NCBI RefSeq assembly: GCF_014489575.1 | Contig: NZ_CP060789.1 | Coordinates: 3,286,001 to 3,350,000, forward strand | Length of the DNA: 64,000 nt | Source: Tessaracoccus defluvii | GTDB taxonomy: Bacteria; Actinomycetota; Actinomycetes; Propionibacteriales; Propionibacteriaceae | Reading direction: 5' to 3' | Shown here: positions 27,098-35,516 of the stretch, piece after piece | How the letters are laid out: each line of letters opens with the position of its first letter | Numbering within the stretch: the stretch's first letter is position 1 | Notes under the pieces: generated by a model | The model's input: the letters and a program-made list of their open reading frames with translations, nothing else | What the model was told of the DNA's origin: nothing | Database searches by the model: none | Made by a program: the position numbers and the translations under genes

Positions 27098-27358
27098 TCA
27101 GTTGGCAGTCGCCGCGAGGCGGCTGGTGATGTGCTGATGCAGGTCGTCGACATAGACAGGAAGCTGCATAGACCGGAGCGAGAGGGAACCACACTCTGGC
27201 TCACGCCAGACAAATACGTCGGCCTCCGGGGCCTGAATGCTCTCCAAGAGTGACAGGGCTTCGGCGTCGCGGCCGAGCAGATGACGGACGAACGCGCGGT
27301 TGGCGGTGTTCAGCCCCGGCTGCTTCAGTGGCAGGCGCGACGCCCGGTCCAGTGGTCC
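27098..27358 (-). pseudogene. 3' part of the EcoRI-type methylase/TPR hybrid gene, cut by an IS
   Basis: The last 87 codons of the gene whose 5' part ends at 29039. The sequence GLNTANRAFVRHLLGRDAEA completes the TPR-like helix started on the other side of the insertion (ADIFTALAYMNPADGEALNN). Removing the IS and one TA copy rejoins the two parts in frame with no lost codon. On its own the fragment has no start signal and is probably not translated. Confidence 0.75.
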
Positions 27359-27360
27359 TA

Positions 27361-27380
27361 GCCTCGTGCTTTCATGACGG
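27361..27380 (+). repeat. Left inverted repeat of the IS1380-family element
   Basis: GCCTCGTGCTTTCATGACGG. It matches the reversed right end (GCCTCGATATTTCATGACGG) at 17 of 20 positions. Confidence 0.8.
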
Positions 27381-27480
27381 TGGGTGGACTGTAGTGGCCT
27401 GAGATAGCGAAAGTGCCCCTGACTTGGGATGATGTGTTTTGCGAAGCACAATCATTCAACAAGCGAGGAGCACCTTCGAG

Positions 27481-28872
27481 GTGAAGAGTACCGGCTCGTA
27501 TCCCAGGGTTCATGTCGATACCGCGAAGGTGACCGCGGTCGGCCAGGCTGGCGGGATCCTGCTGACCGAAACCATCCGCGCGGCCGGCCTGGACCGGGCC
27601 CTGTCGGAGGCGCTGTCGCGGTGGCGGAAACCGTTGGCGGTCCACGACCCAGGCAAGATCATCTGCGATCTGGCGATGTCGCTGGTGCTCGGCGGTGAAG
27701 CGTTGAGCGACCTCGCTACCCTCCGTGCTGAACCAGGGGTCTACGGCCCGGTGGCCTCCGACCCGACCGTGTCCCGCCTGATCGCCGCCCTGGCCGAGGA
27801 CGCAAACAAGGCCATCAAGGCGATCGCCGGAGCCAGGCAGCAGGCCCGCGCCAGGGTCTGGGCCCTGGCCGGTGAGCATGCCCCCGACCACGAGTCGACT
27901 GCCGAGGATCCGGTGGTGATCGATCTCGACGCGTCGCTGATCACCGCCCACTCGGAGAAGCAACGCGCGGCTGCGACGTTCAAACGAGGCTTCGGGTTCC
28001 ACCCGCTGATGGCGTTCGCCGACCACGGACCTGAGGGCACCGGCGAAGCCCTGGAGGTCCACCTACGCCCCGGGAACGCCGGCTCGAACACCGCCACCGA
28101 TCACATCACCGTCACCAAGGCCGCTCTCGCGCAGCTCCCCGACCGGAACCCGCGGCCCGGACGCCGCGTGCTGATCCGCGCGGACGGGGCCGGCGGCACG
28201 AAGGAGTTCACCAAATGGCTGACCGGGCGCAGGGTGGCGTACTCGGTCGGGTTCACCCTCCCCATGGACACCCCCGACCTCTACCACCTGGTCCCTGAGT
28301 GGGTTTGGGTGCCGGCCCTCAACAGCGATGGCGAGGCTCGCGAGGGGGCCGATCTTGCTGACTTCACCGGACTGCTGGATCTCGACGGCTGGCCTGCCGG
28401 GATGCGGGTGATCGTCCGCAGAGAACGGCCCCACCCCGGCGCTCAGCTGCGGTTCGACGACGTCGACGGCTACCGACTCACCGCCTTCGCCACCAACACC
28501 ACCCTCGGCACCCTCCAGCAGCTGGAGCTCAGGCATCGTCGCCGCGCCCGCTGCGAAGACCGGATCCGGATCGCGAAAGACACAGGCCTGGCCAACCTCC
28601 CGTTGCACGGGTTCAACCAGAATCGGATCTGGTGCCAGATCGTCGCGCTGGCCTCCGAGTTGCAGGCCTGGAGCGTGATGCTGGCCCTGGCCGGTCACCA
28701 AGCCCGCCGCTGGGAACCGAAACGGCTCCGCTACCGGCTCTACACCATCCCCGCGACCCTCGCCAGAAGAGCCCGCCGCACCGTCGTCCACTTCAGCGAC
28801 CGATCCCGCTGGGCCGAGCTGATCATCGACAGCATCACCCGACTCCGAAACCTCCCGGCACCCGCCACCTGA
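27481..28872 (+). CDS. IS1380-family transposase
   Basis: A DDE transposase of 463 aa from the GTG at 27481; an ATG at 27439 is in frame but has a poorer context. The catalytic acids fit D in VIDLDASLITAH, D in LIRADGAGG and E in RRARCEDRIRIAKDTG, followed by the family sequence LANLPLHGFNQN. The reading frame is intact, so the element may still be active. Confidence 0.9.
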   Translation: MKSTGSYPRVHVDTAKVTAVGQAGGILLTETIRAAGLDRALSEALSRWRKPLAVHDPGKIICDLAMSLVLGGEALSDLATLRAEPGVYGPVASDPTVSRLIAALAEDANKAIKAIAGARQQARARVWALAGEHAPDHESTAEDPVVIDLDASLITAHSEKQRAAATFKRGFGFHPLMAFADHGPEGTGEALEVHLRPGNAGSNTATDHITVTKAALAQLPDRNPRPGRRVLIRADGAGGTKEFTKWLTGRRVAYSVGFTLPMDTPDLYHLVPEWVWVPALNSDGEAREGADLADFTGLLDLDGWPAGMRVIVRRERPHPGAQLRFDDVDGYRLTAFATNTTLGTLQQLELRHRRRARCEDRIRIAKDTGLANLPLHGFNQNRIWCQIVALASELQAWSVMLALAGHQARRWEPKRLRYRLYTIPATLARRARRTVVHFSDRSRWAELIIDSITRLRNLPAPAT

Positions 28873-29018
28873 CCCCCAGACCTCCACACGACCCACCGAA
28901 TCTGGCAGCTCCCGGCCTGGAAACCCGCACCGCAGACGTCACGCGGGGTCTTGTCGCACCCACCTGCAAGAATCAGAACAACCTCGACGCCACCGGCGCC
29001 GACCAGCCCCACACAGGG

Positions 29019-29038
29019 CCGTCATGAAATATCGAGGC
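29019..29038 (-). repeat. Right inverted repeat of the IS1380-family element
   Basis: CCGTCATGAAATATCGAGGC, the inverse of the left end with three differences. Confidence 0.8.
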
Positions 29039-30394
29039 TAACGCCTGTGCTGCACTCTTTGGAATCAGGCAGAACCCAAGGTTGTTGAGCGCCTCCCCGT
29101 CGGCAGGGTTCATGTAGGCCAGCGCAGTGAAGATGTCAGCTGCCTCGTCAGGCCTACCCTCCTGTAGGTGGCGTACAGCCTCGCTGACAAACTGATCAGT
29201 GCTCAGGTCGCGCCTCTGCGGAAATGTCTGAGGCGTGGACTGGGCCAAGCGGTCGAGGGCTACGGCTGCAACGTCTGTCTCAACCAAACGGGCGAGCCAC
29301 TCGGTCACATGGGTCGCAAACCATGCGCCGTATGTGTGGGAACTTGAGTTGCGATCAAGGCGTGTCTCCCAGAGTCGTCGCCAGGCGTCTGACGCGGGGA
29401 GGTCGGTGATCATCTGCGTGATGACGTCCGCGACGGTGGGTGAGACCCCGACACGCAGGATGGGGATGACATCCAGCCCGCGCTGAGACAACTCGCCCCA
29501 AATGCCGAGAAAGTCATCATCTGAGGTTGTGCGAGCGCTTGGCGGTGTCGCGGCGTGCCTCCGGAGCCGGAGTAGCAGCGCGGTCGTGCTGGCACCCGCA
29601 ACCGGTGAGTCCAGATCGCGGAGCATAGCCTCGGTAGCGTCGAAGCGGGAAGCTCCCGAGGCGATCTCTATGGGCCGCGAGACGCCGGTCATGACGAGTC
29701 CTCCGAGGACGTTCAGAGTCGTGGTGGGTCTGGAGACACCGAGTTCGAGCAGCGTGTCACGGCACTCTTCCGCGCACGTAGGACCTTGGGGACCCTCCCT
29801 GAAGTAGCGGATGTGAGGGAACACTTCGGCGTAGGTGATCGCATTGTTGCTGCCAATAACCGAGAACCGCTTCTTGCCCTCGATGAGCCAGGTCGCAAAG
29901 GACCGAAAGAGGCTGAAGGGTGGGTTGGTGATGACGAAGTCAGCCTCGTCACGTAGCGCGGTCACCTCGGCAGAGCGGAAGTCGCCATCGCCGTTGAGGT
30001 ACTCCCAGCGGAGGTCATCCACGTCTATCCGGCCATCGCCAGAGATGTCCTGGGCGGTGAGGGTGAAGATCTTGCCGCGCTCCCTGTCGAGTACCTCATC
30101 AAACTGCGGGTCATCGAACAGCGTGGGCGTGTAGAACGCGGCCTCAGCGTTGCTGTTGGGCGCGTAGCTCGTGGAGATGAGCTTCTTCAGCCCGAAGTCG
30201 GCAAAGTGGAGGGCGAAGAGCTTGGTGAAGTTGCTCCACTCCGGGTCGTCGCAGGGTAGGAGGATCGTCTTGCCGCGGAACACGTCGGGGTCGAACTCCA
30301 GGTAGGCGTTCATCTCGCGTTCGATGTCGGCCCACTGTGTGTAGAACTCATCGTCCTTCGCCGCCTTCGCGGCACCAAGTTCAGCGTTTGCCAT
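29039..30394 (-). pseudogene. EcoRI-type adenine methylase / TPR hybrid, 5' part
   Basis: The N-terminal 195 residues match EcoRI-type N6-adenine methylases: KDDEFYTQWADIEREMNAYL, FRGKTILLPCDDPEWSNFTK, FGLKKLISTSY and catalytic NPPFSLFRSF at about 157-166, then NNAITYAEVFPHIR. At about position 29806 the family similarity stops, and an unrelated sequence follows with no frame break, ending in TPR-like helices. The enzyme's own C-terminal half is therefore replaced. The IS1380 element then cuts the gene at an L codon (TTA); the rest is at 27098-27358. The ATG at 30394 with GAGGCAG upstream is preferred over in-frame starts at 30463 and 30415. Confidence 0.7.
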
Positions 30395-30576
30395 GAGTTC
30401 TGCCTCTCTGGTCATCCTCCGGTTCAAGGCTATCGGGGCCGGGCGCACCTCGACTCTGTACACCCCGCCCCTGCCAATCGATCTAACGTCCCAATCTCCC
30501 CGTATCCTTGCCGCATGTCCTCGCGCACCACCTCGGAGCTAGGTGTACTGACCGGACACGTTGATCGACTGATTCT

Positions 30577-30589
30577 GTTACTCGGTAAC
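30577..30589. promoter_or_regulatory. Operator candidate upstream of the TetR gene
   Basis: GTTAC-TCG-GTAAC, a perfect short palindrome 22 bp before the TetR start, in a locally A/T-rich stretch. Position and symmetry suit autoregulation. Confidence 0.5.
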
Positions 30590-30611
30590 TGTGACTGGGT
30601 ATCATTGCGGC

Positions 30612-31172
30612 ATGACTGTTCCGATTGACCGCCGACGTTTGCATGACATCGCCCTGCGCCTGTTCCGCGAGTTTGGCTACGACACCGTGTCGGTGGCCCA
30701 GATCGCTGAAGCGGCTGGAGTGTCACGGATGACCTTCTTCCGGCACTTCTCCAGCAAGGAGTCCGTCCTGGTGGAGGACATGTTCGATCCGGCGATCGCA
30801 CTGGCCGTCGCCGCCCAGCCAGCGTCAGCACACCCGCTCGAGCGAGTGGTGGGCGGCTTCCTGGCCGCGCTGAGCGAGCCCGAAGCGGCGCGCGAGTTGT
30901 CGTCTCCCCAGTTCCGGGACCGCATCCAGCTCGTCGCGGCCACGCCCTCTTTGCGTGGGGCTGTCTGGGCTTCCAGCGCGGCAACGGAGCAGGCGATTCG
31001 CGAGGCCCTGGTCAGCTCCGGCACATCCGCCGACCAGGCGCGAGCTGCTGCAGGGGCCGTGATGGGGGCCGCCACGGCGATCCTGCTGGGCTGGGCGGCC
31101 GAGCCCGAGCCCAGCCATGTTGCGATGGCCCTTGCCGGCGGGCTGCAGAGCTTGTTGGGCTCGGCCCGATGA
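30612..31172 (+). CDS. TetR-family regulator
   Basis: A 186-aa protein with a TetR HTH at about residues 25-47 (VSVAQIAEAAGVSRMTFFRH) followed by FSSKESVLVEDMF and a helical C-terminal domain. ATG 30612 is chosen over an ORF start at 30591, which overlaps the palindromic operator. Its stop overlaps the start of a truncated ABC ATPase by 4 bp, so it once led a drug- or metabolite-export operon of which only a fragment remains. Confidence 0.82.
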   Translation: MTVPIDRRRLHDIALRLFREFGYDTVSVAQIAEAAGVSRMTFFRHFSSKESVLVEDMFDPAIALAVAAQPASAHPLERVVGGFLAALSEPEAARELSSPQFRDRIQLVAATPSLRGAVWASSAATEQAIREALVSSGTSADQARAAAGAVMGAATAILLGWAAEPEPSHVAMALAGGLQSLLGSAR

Positions 31173-31385
31173 CCGCCGCGCTGACCTTGTCGGGGATCCA
31201 GGTCCGGCTGGGCGGACGCGAGGTGTTGCGTGGACTGGACCTTGAGCTGTCCCACGGACAGATTCGTGCGCTCGTCGGCCTCAACGGTGCGGGCAAGACG
31301 ACCGCACTGCGGGTGGCGCTGGGCATGCTGCGACCCGATGCGGGCCATGTCCTGCTCCACGGCCAGGACATCTGGCCCAGCCCCG
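31169..31385 (+). pseudogene. ABC transporter ATPase, truncated after about 72 codons
   Basis: Starts normally in an ATGA overlap with the TetR gene and has Walker A VGLNGAGKTTALR and the strand GHVLLHGQDIWPSP, then loses all similarity at about 31380. No Q-loop, signature or Walker B follows. The DNA continues directly into a membrane-protein reading frame in another phase. This is an internal deletion joint rather than a simple frameshift. Confidence 0.75.
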
Positions 31386-32300
31386 CAGACCGGCCCCCTG
31401 CTGTGGTTCACCGGCCTGGCCGTGATGGCCTACTTGGGTTACGCGTTCGCCCCCCGGCCGGGACGCCGGACCGCCGACCATGCCACCGACTGGTTCGGTG
31501 CAGGCGCCCTGCTCGCCGCGGTGCTGGCTTGGTACGGCATCGTCGCCCAGGTCGAGCCGCCGTCGTGGCGAGGTGGCGTGCTGCTGGTACTCGCCGTCGT
31601 CCACCTGGTCGCTGCGGTGGGTTGGCGGCGACCGATGCTGGCCGTGGTGGCTGGCCTGGTCAGCGCCGGCGGCCTGGTCTACGCGATGGCTGCCGTGGCG
31701 CTGGTGCTCGAGCGCAACGTGGTCAACGTGCCCGACATGGCCACAGAACTCGTGCTCGAGGGCCTGCTGTTGGTGGTCTGGGGTGCAGCCGTCGTGTGGG
31801 CCGTGCGCGCTCTGGCGATCAAGGGGGCCGGTGGCGCCGCCCTGGTGGTTGCGGTCGGGGCGACCCTGGCCGGGGTGATGGTGGCCGTCGTTGGACTGGG
31901 TGCCATGGTCGGCACCGCCATCGACGACGTCCGCGGGGCGCTGATCGGCGCCCACGCCATCGTCTCGATCGTCTGGATGCTGATCGCCGCCGTCCTGCTC
32001 GCCTTCGGACTACGACGAGGACGATCCGCCGACCTCGGCATCAAGGTCGGCCTGGTGGTGGCCGGTCTGGCCGTGCTGAAGCTGTTCCTCTACGACCTGG
32101 CAGCCCTGGATGGGCTGTGGCGGGGGATCGCCTTCCTGGTCGTCGGCCTGCTGCTGCTGGCGGTCGGTACCGGCTACGCCAAGGCGCTGGCCCGGGCCAA
32201 GGCCGGGCAGGTCAGCGACCAGCCAGGGTCAGCCGATCGTCCTGCACCCACTGCAGCGCCCGCGCCGCCAGGCGTCGTCCACCCTCAGGAACGCCCTTGA
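31386..32300 (+). pseudogene. Multi-spanning membrane protein (DUF2339-like), C-terminal fragment
   Basis: From TGPLLWFTGLAVMAYLGYAF onward the frame encodes about eight hydrophobic helices separated by short loops, ending LGIKVGLVVAGLAVLKLFLYDLAALDGLWRGIAF..., the pattern of the C-terminal half of DUF2339 proteins. No start codon with a ribosome site and no N-terminal half are present. After about 32210 the sequence overlaps the end of the opposite-strand ATP-grasp frame and is not membrane-like, so a second joint is likely there. Confidence 0.6.
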
Positions 32301-32811
32301 AGCCCGGCAAGCTCGACAGCTCGACCACCCACGGCTCACCGCGGTGCTCGATGATGTCGACGCCGTAGGTGTCGATGCCCAGTGCGTCGCCGCAGGCACG
32401 CACCACCTGCTCGACGTGGGGTGGCAACTCGACGCGACCCAGCTTGTCGTCCAAGGTCACCGCCGGCCAGATCCGTTCGACACAGAACAGCTCTTCGCCG
32501 ATCCGATGGATCTTGCGGTCGCGACCGTCGGGCTCGTGGTAGCGCTGAGCCATGATCACGTCACCGCCGTGGTCGATGCCCTCGAGTCGGTCGGCAGTGT
32601 GGACGATCTCGATGCCCGCCCCCTGCGACCCACGGTAGGGCTTGATGATCAGCGGGCCGTCGGCGAGCAGGGGGCGAAGCTGGTGGCGTCGAGGGCGGTG
32701 TGGGTCTCGGGCACCGGGACGCCGGCCGCCTCGAGCGCCCGGGTGGTGGCGATCTTGTCGCGACACAGTTCGGTGACCTCGTAGGGGTTCCAGGTCGGGA
32801 TGCCGGCCCGT
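32212..32811 (-). pseudogene. RimK-like ATP-grasp ligase, N-terminally truncated and frameshifted
   Basis: Two minus-strand frames join to give TWNPYEVTELCRDKIATTRA, PLIIKPYRGSQGAGIEIV, GDVIMAQRYHEPDGRDRKIH and DIIEHRGEPWVVELSSLPG, the substrate and ATP-binding parts of an ATP-grasp ligase related to RimK/LysX. The frame breaks in a run of five Gs at 32670-32674 (plus strand), where one extra base would restore it. The N-terminal preATP-grasp domain is missing because the similarity ends at about 32811. Confidence 0.65.
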
Positions 32812-32812
32812 G

Positions 32813-32968
32813 GTGCAGCTGGGCCCGCCCGCGCTGCTGGTGACCCGGGCGGTGCTGGCCGTCGTGGCCGAGGGCTACGCGTTCGTCCTGGGCCGCAAGG
32901 TCGTGATCGAGGACGAGCCGGTGGCGGGTGGTCGTCCCCTGACGGCTGAGGCACAACCTGCTGGGTGA
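32813..32968 (+). pseudogene. Unidentified C-terminal gene fragment
   Basis: Fifty-one codons to a TGA at 32966-32968, reading through ALLVTRAVLAVVAEGYAFVL and GRKVVIEDEPVAG. The codon use is that of coding DNA, and the stretch abuts the broken end of the ATP-grasp fragment. It has no start signal. The family is not recognised. Its last codons lie inside the 70-bp palindrome. Confidence 0.35.
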
Positions 32969-33014
32969 GGCACAGGCAATTGCCTGTGCCTCACCCAACA
33001 AGCTGTGCCTCAGC
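32945..33014. repeat. 70-bp nested palindrome with four copies of TGAGGCACA
   Basis: Two 35-bp arms are inverse copies with three mismatches, all in the middle six bases (32956-32961 against 32998-33003). The central 36 bp (32962-32997) are a perfect palindrome centred on CAATTG; the outer 11-bp arms are GCTGAGGCACA and TGTGCCTCAGC. Each arm carries two direct copies of TGAGGCACA. It could form a cruciform or a very stable RNA hairpin. Confidence 0.85.
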
Positions 33015-33046
33015 GCGGGTGGTGCTGGGGAGAGCGTGGGTGGTGG

Positions 33047-33265
33047 TCACTCGACGACGAACAGGTCACCGGGTTGGCAGTCGAGTGCGTCGCACAGGGC
33101 GGTCAGGGTCGAGAAGCGGATCGCCTTGGCCCTCTGGTTCTTCAGGATCGACAGGTTGACCACGGTGACGCCGACTTCCTCGGCCAGGGCGGTCAGGGTC
33201 ATCTGACGGGCCTCGAGCAGATCGTCCAGCCGACAGACGATGCGGTGGGGTTCCTCGACGGGCAT
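33047..33265 (-). CDS. XRE-family HTH regulator (YozG-like)
   Basis: A 72-aa protein consisting almost only of a Cro/C1 HTH (TLTALAEEVGVTVVNLSILK) and the closing LCDALDCQPGDLFVVE typical of small YozG-type regulators. Its start overlaps the stop of the DUF2975 gene, the usual pairing, and it probably represses the shared promoter. Confidence 0.85.
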   Translation of the reverse strand: MPVEEPHRIVCRLDDLLEARQMTLTALAEEVGVTVVNLSILKNQRAKAIRFSTLTALCDALDCQPGDLFVVE

Positions 33266-33888
33266 CAGACGAGTCCTTCCACGTCGTTCTCGAGTTCGAC
33301 ACCGCGACCGAAGGCCTCGGCCAGGCCCGCCAGCAGGAAACCCACGCCGGGGATCAGCAGGTCTGAGGCGCTGGAGTTGTTGGCGAACAGCATCACCGTG
33401 TCAGGCAGCGCGGTCGAGAGCAGGTGGCCGTGGACCAGTCCCTGCACCGTGAACAGCAGGATGCTTCCGCCGATGATGGTGATCGCGATCAGCCGCATGC
33501 GAGTGACGTTGCGCCGGGTGAAGGGACGACCGTCGCGGACGTCGTCCAGCAGCTTCCACAGCAGCCAGACCACGACGGCCATGCAGATCACGAAGAGGAT
33601 CGCAGGCGCCAGGTTGGCCAGCCAGAGGCCGGCTGAGGCGTCGCTGAACTGGGCGAGCAGGTGGGTGTCGTGCTGCACGGTCACGCCGGGCTTCGCCGTG
33701 ACGGCCGGGCCCTGGTTGAGGCCGTCGAGCCTCACCGACAGGGGCTTGCCGCTGGCCCAGTCGATGATCGGGCTGACGATGGTGACGATCGCCGAGACGA
33801 GGACGAATCCGACGGCGATGATCTTGGTGAGCAGGTAGTCGGCCGCGCCGAACTTCAGCGGGTCCTTCTTGGTCGTGTTGGTCTCCAT
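33265..33888 (-). CDS. DUF2975-like membrane protein
   Basis: A 207-aa protein with four hydrophobic segments (about residues 20-40, 95-118, 140-160 and 180-198), of which the third follows DVRDGRPFTRRNVTRMRLIA, a sequence characteristic of the DUF2975 family partnered with YozG-type regulators. Start taken at ATG 33888. Just upstream on the minus strand, TTGTCG and TATCGT could be promoter boxes for a short-leader or leaderless message. Confidence 0.8.
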   Translation of the reverse strand: METNTTKKDPLKFGAADYLLTKIIAVGFVLVSAIVTIVSPIIDWASGKPLSVRLDGLNQGPAVTAKPGVTVQHDTHLLAQFSDASAGLWLANLAPAILFVICMAVVVWLLWKLLDDVRDGRPFTRRNVTRMRLIAITIIGGSILLFTVQGLVHGHLLSTALPDTVMLFANNSSASDLLIPGVGFLLAGLAEAFGRGVELENDVEGLV

Positions 33889-33913
33889 GTCGAAAAACGA
33901 TAGCATCGACAAT

Positions 33914-33927
33914 CGTTGTGCACAACG
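33914..33927. promoter_or_regulatory. 14-bp perfect palindrome upstream of the DUF2975-XRE pair
   Basis: CGTTGTGCACAACG lies 26 bp upstream of the ATG, where an XRE-family dimer would be expected to bind. Confidence 0.6.
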
Positions 33928-34093
33928 TTTCTCGATAAGTTCTTCGAGATTGGACTGTGTGTCGCCACCCCGGGTCACCGCCGGGTGGCTCCCCCCACAG
34001 GGGTGACTTCGGCCTGCGTCAGCCTCCAGACAGTCAGGGATTCGTCAACGAGATCCCGCTGCCAACGCTCCATCGGATGCTGCCCGTCCAGCC

Positions 34094-34387
34094 GTGGGTG
34101 GGTGGGTGGACGCAACGGAGCGCTGCGGGAACAGGCGACCTCGGGTCGAGAGGCTAGTTTCCGCATGGAATCAAGGCATCCGAGAGGATGCCGCCCCGGT
34201 CGGAGAGTCGGACGACCCGCTGATCGGGGCGTCGGCGGAACCAAGTAAACGACCTCGAACACGCCTGACGGACAGCGAAGTGGACGCTATGAGAACAGCC
34301 CGTGCGCAGGGCTTCAGCGTGAACACGCTGGCGAGGCAGTTCGGGGTTCACCGAGGCACGGTGTGGGCGAAGACACGACCAGCATGA
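34094..34387 (+). pseudogene. Recombinase/resolvase C-terminal remnant
   Basis: The C-terminal 45 residues (RLTDSEVDAMRTARAQGFSV, then NTLARQFGVHRGTVW) are the HTH tail of a serine recombinase or related transposon resolvase. The upstream half of the frame has no family resemblance and no catalytic serine domain is present within reach, so this is a leftover of a lost mobile element. Confidence 0.6.
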
Positions 34388-34395
34388 CCCGACTG

Positions 34396-34998
34396 CTACT
34401 CGTGGAGCGAGTAGTCGTAGCTGTCGCGCACCGCCCGGAAGTCGCCCTCGTTCAAGTGGTGGCACCAAGGCTGCTGTGTGCCGGGGAAACGGACTCGATG
34501 AGCACCCGACCACGAGGCAACCTCGACGTGGCACTGCGGCATCGTCCAGAGCACTTCGACGGCGGGCATCAGGTCGTTGTCGGAGGAAAACAGGATCGCG
34601 GTATCCATGTAGCCGGACATGCCCAGGCGGATCATGTCTACCGCAATCGCCACGTCGATGCCTTTCTCCGAGGCTCGGGAGGCGGGGTAGTCGGAAGGGT
34701 ATTGGAGGTTGCGGCGGATCACGCTGACCTGATCGGAGCGTTCCCACATGGCCGTCTGCCGGTCGTTCGCGGCGGCGGCACCCGGCTGGCGTTCCGGGTT
34801 CGGGCGGCCCCTGTAGACGCGAACTTCCATCAGCTCGCTCTCGCGCCGTCGTCGCTCAGTGAGTAGTTCGCCGATCTTGAGCGGGAAGATGTGCCCCTCG
34901 CTGGGGTCGGCTCCGAACGGGAGGAACTGGCGGCGTGCCCAGCCGTGGACGTTCTGGTAGTCCATGAAGACCACCACCCGATCCACGGTGTCGTTCAT
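34396..34998 (-). CDS. NYN-domain (PIN-like) protein
   Basis: A 200-aa protein with the NYN/LabA fold: FMDYQNVH near the N-terminus, EKGIDVAIAVDMIRL in the centre and FSSDNDLMPAV later, giving the conserved metal-binding aspartates of this PIN-like RNase group. GGAGGG precedes the ATG at 34998; an upstream in-frame ATG at 35034 is less likely. It lies between a recombinase remnant and an IS3 element, and could act in RNA turnover or defence. Confidence 0.82.
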   Translation of the reverse strand: MNDTVDRVVVFMDYQNVHGWARRQFLPFGADPSEGHIFPLKIGELLTERRRRESELMEVRVYRGRPNPERQPGAAAANDRQTAMWERSDQVSVIRRNLQYPSDYPASRASEKGIDVAIAVDMIRLGMSGYMDTAILFSSDNDLMPAVEVLWTMPQCHVEVASWSGAHRVRFPGTQQPWCHHLNEGDFRAVRDSYDYSLHE

Positions 34999-35088
34999 CC
35001 GTTCCCTCCGCTGGGTAGAAAAAATCCCCGCCAATCCCAGGAGGACGGCGGGGCGGAATGCTTCTAGTCTACACGATGATACCGACGG

Positions 35089-35165
35089 TCACTCCGGGGT
35101 TCCCTCGTCGAAGTAGTCGCACTGGTCATACTCGCATGTGGCAACATCGCAACGGCCGTCTGAGG
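35089..35165 (-). pseudogene. 3' fragment of a small cysteine-rich gene split by the IS3 element
   Basis: Reads SDGRCDVATCEYDQCDYFDE and ends GTPE-stop. Its three cysteines would complement the CPKC pair on the other side of the IS. Together they would make a protein of about 50 aa with two zinc knuckles. Confidence 0.55.
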
Positions 35166-35185
35166 TGAGGGATTGTTTCCGGACC
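35166..35185 (+). repeat. Left inverted repeat of the IS3-family element
   Basis: TGAGGGATTGTTTCCGGACC, matching the reversed right end at 15 of 20 bases. Confidence 0.65.
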
Positions 35186-35231
35186 AAGAGCCCCCACCGG
35201 TAGAATCCGTGGGAGAAATGGAAGGGATCGA

Positions 35232-35516
35232 ATGACCCGGAAGAAGTTCAGCCCGGAATTCAAGGCGGAGGCGGTTCGTGCGGTGATTGAGTCGTCGCGG
35301 ACTGTTGCCGAGGTCGCGCGTGATCATGGTATCGGCTCGGAAACACTCAGGAATTGGGTGAATGCGTATCGGCGGGACCACCCGGATGAGTTACCGGAGA
35401 TCAGCGAACCGGAGCGTGCTGAACTGGCACGGTTGCGTAAGGAGGTCCGTGAGTTGAAGGCCGAGCGGGAGTTCCTGGGAAAAGCGGCGGCCTTCTTCGC
35501 CAAAGAGTTCCGGTGA
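35232..35516 (+). CDS. IS3-family transposase OrfA
   Basis: A 94-aa protein with the transposase_8 HTH (FSPEFKAEAVRAVIESSRTV, then AEVARDHGIGSETLRNWVNA) and a C-terminal leucine-zipper-like helix (LARLRKEVRELKAEREFLGK). It overlaps OrfB by 4 bp (GTGA). In this family OrfAB is normally made by programmed frameshifting; no classic slippery run is obvious here. Confidence 0.9.
   Translation: MTRKKFSPEFKAEAVRAVIESSRTVAEVARDHGIGSETLRNWVNAYRRDHPDELPEISEPERAELARLRKEVRELKAEREFLGKAAAFFAKEFR

Larger units (their letters stand above)
27361..29038. mobile_element. IS1380-family insertion sequence, 1678 bp
   Basis: A complete element: transposase on the plus strand, imperfect terminal inverted repeats at both ends beginning GCCTCG, and a TA dinucleotide on each side. 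It lies inside a minus-strand gene, and excision with one TA restores the reading frame, which fixes the boundaries. IS1380 members usually duplicate 4 bp; only 2 bp match here. Confidence 0.85.
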
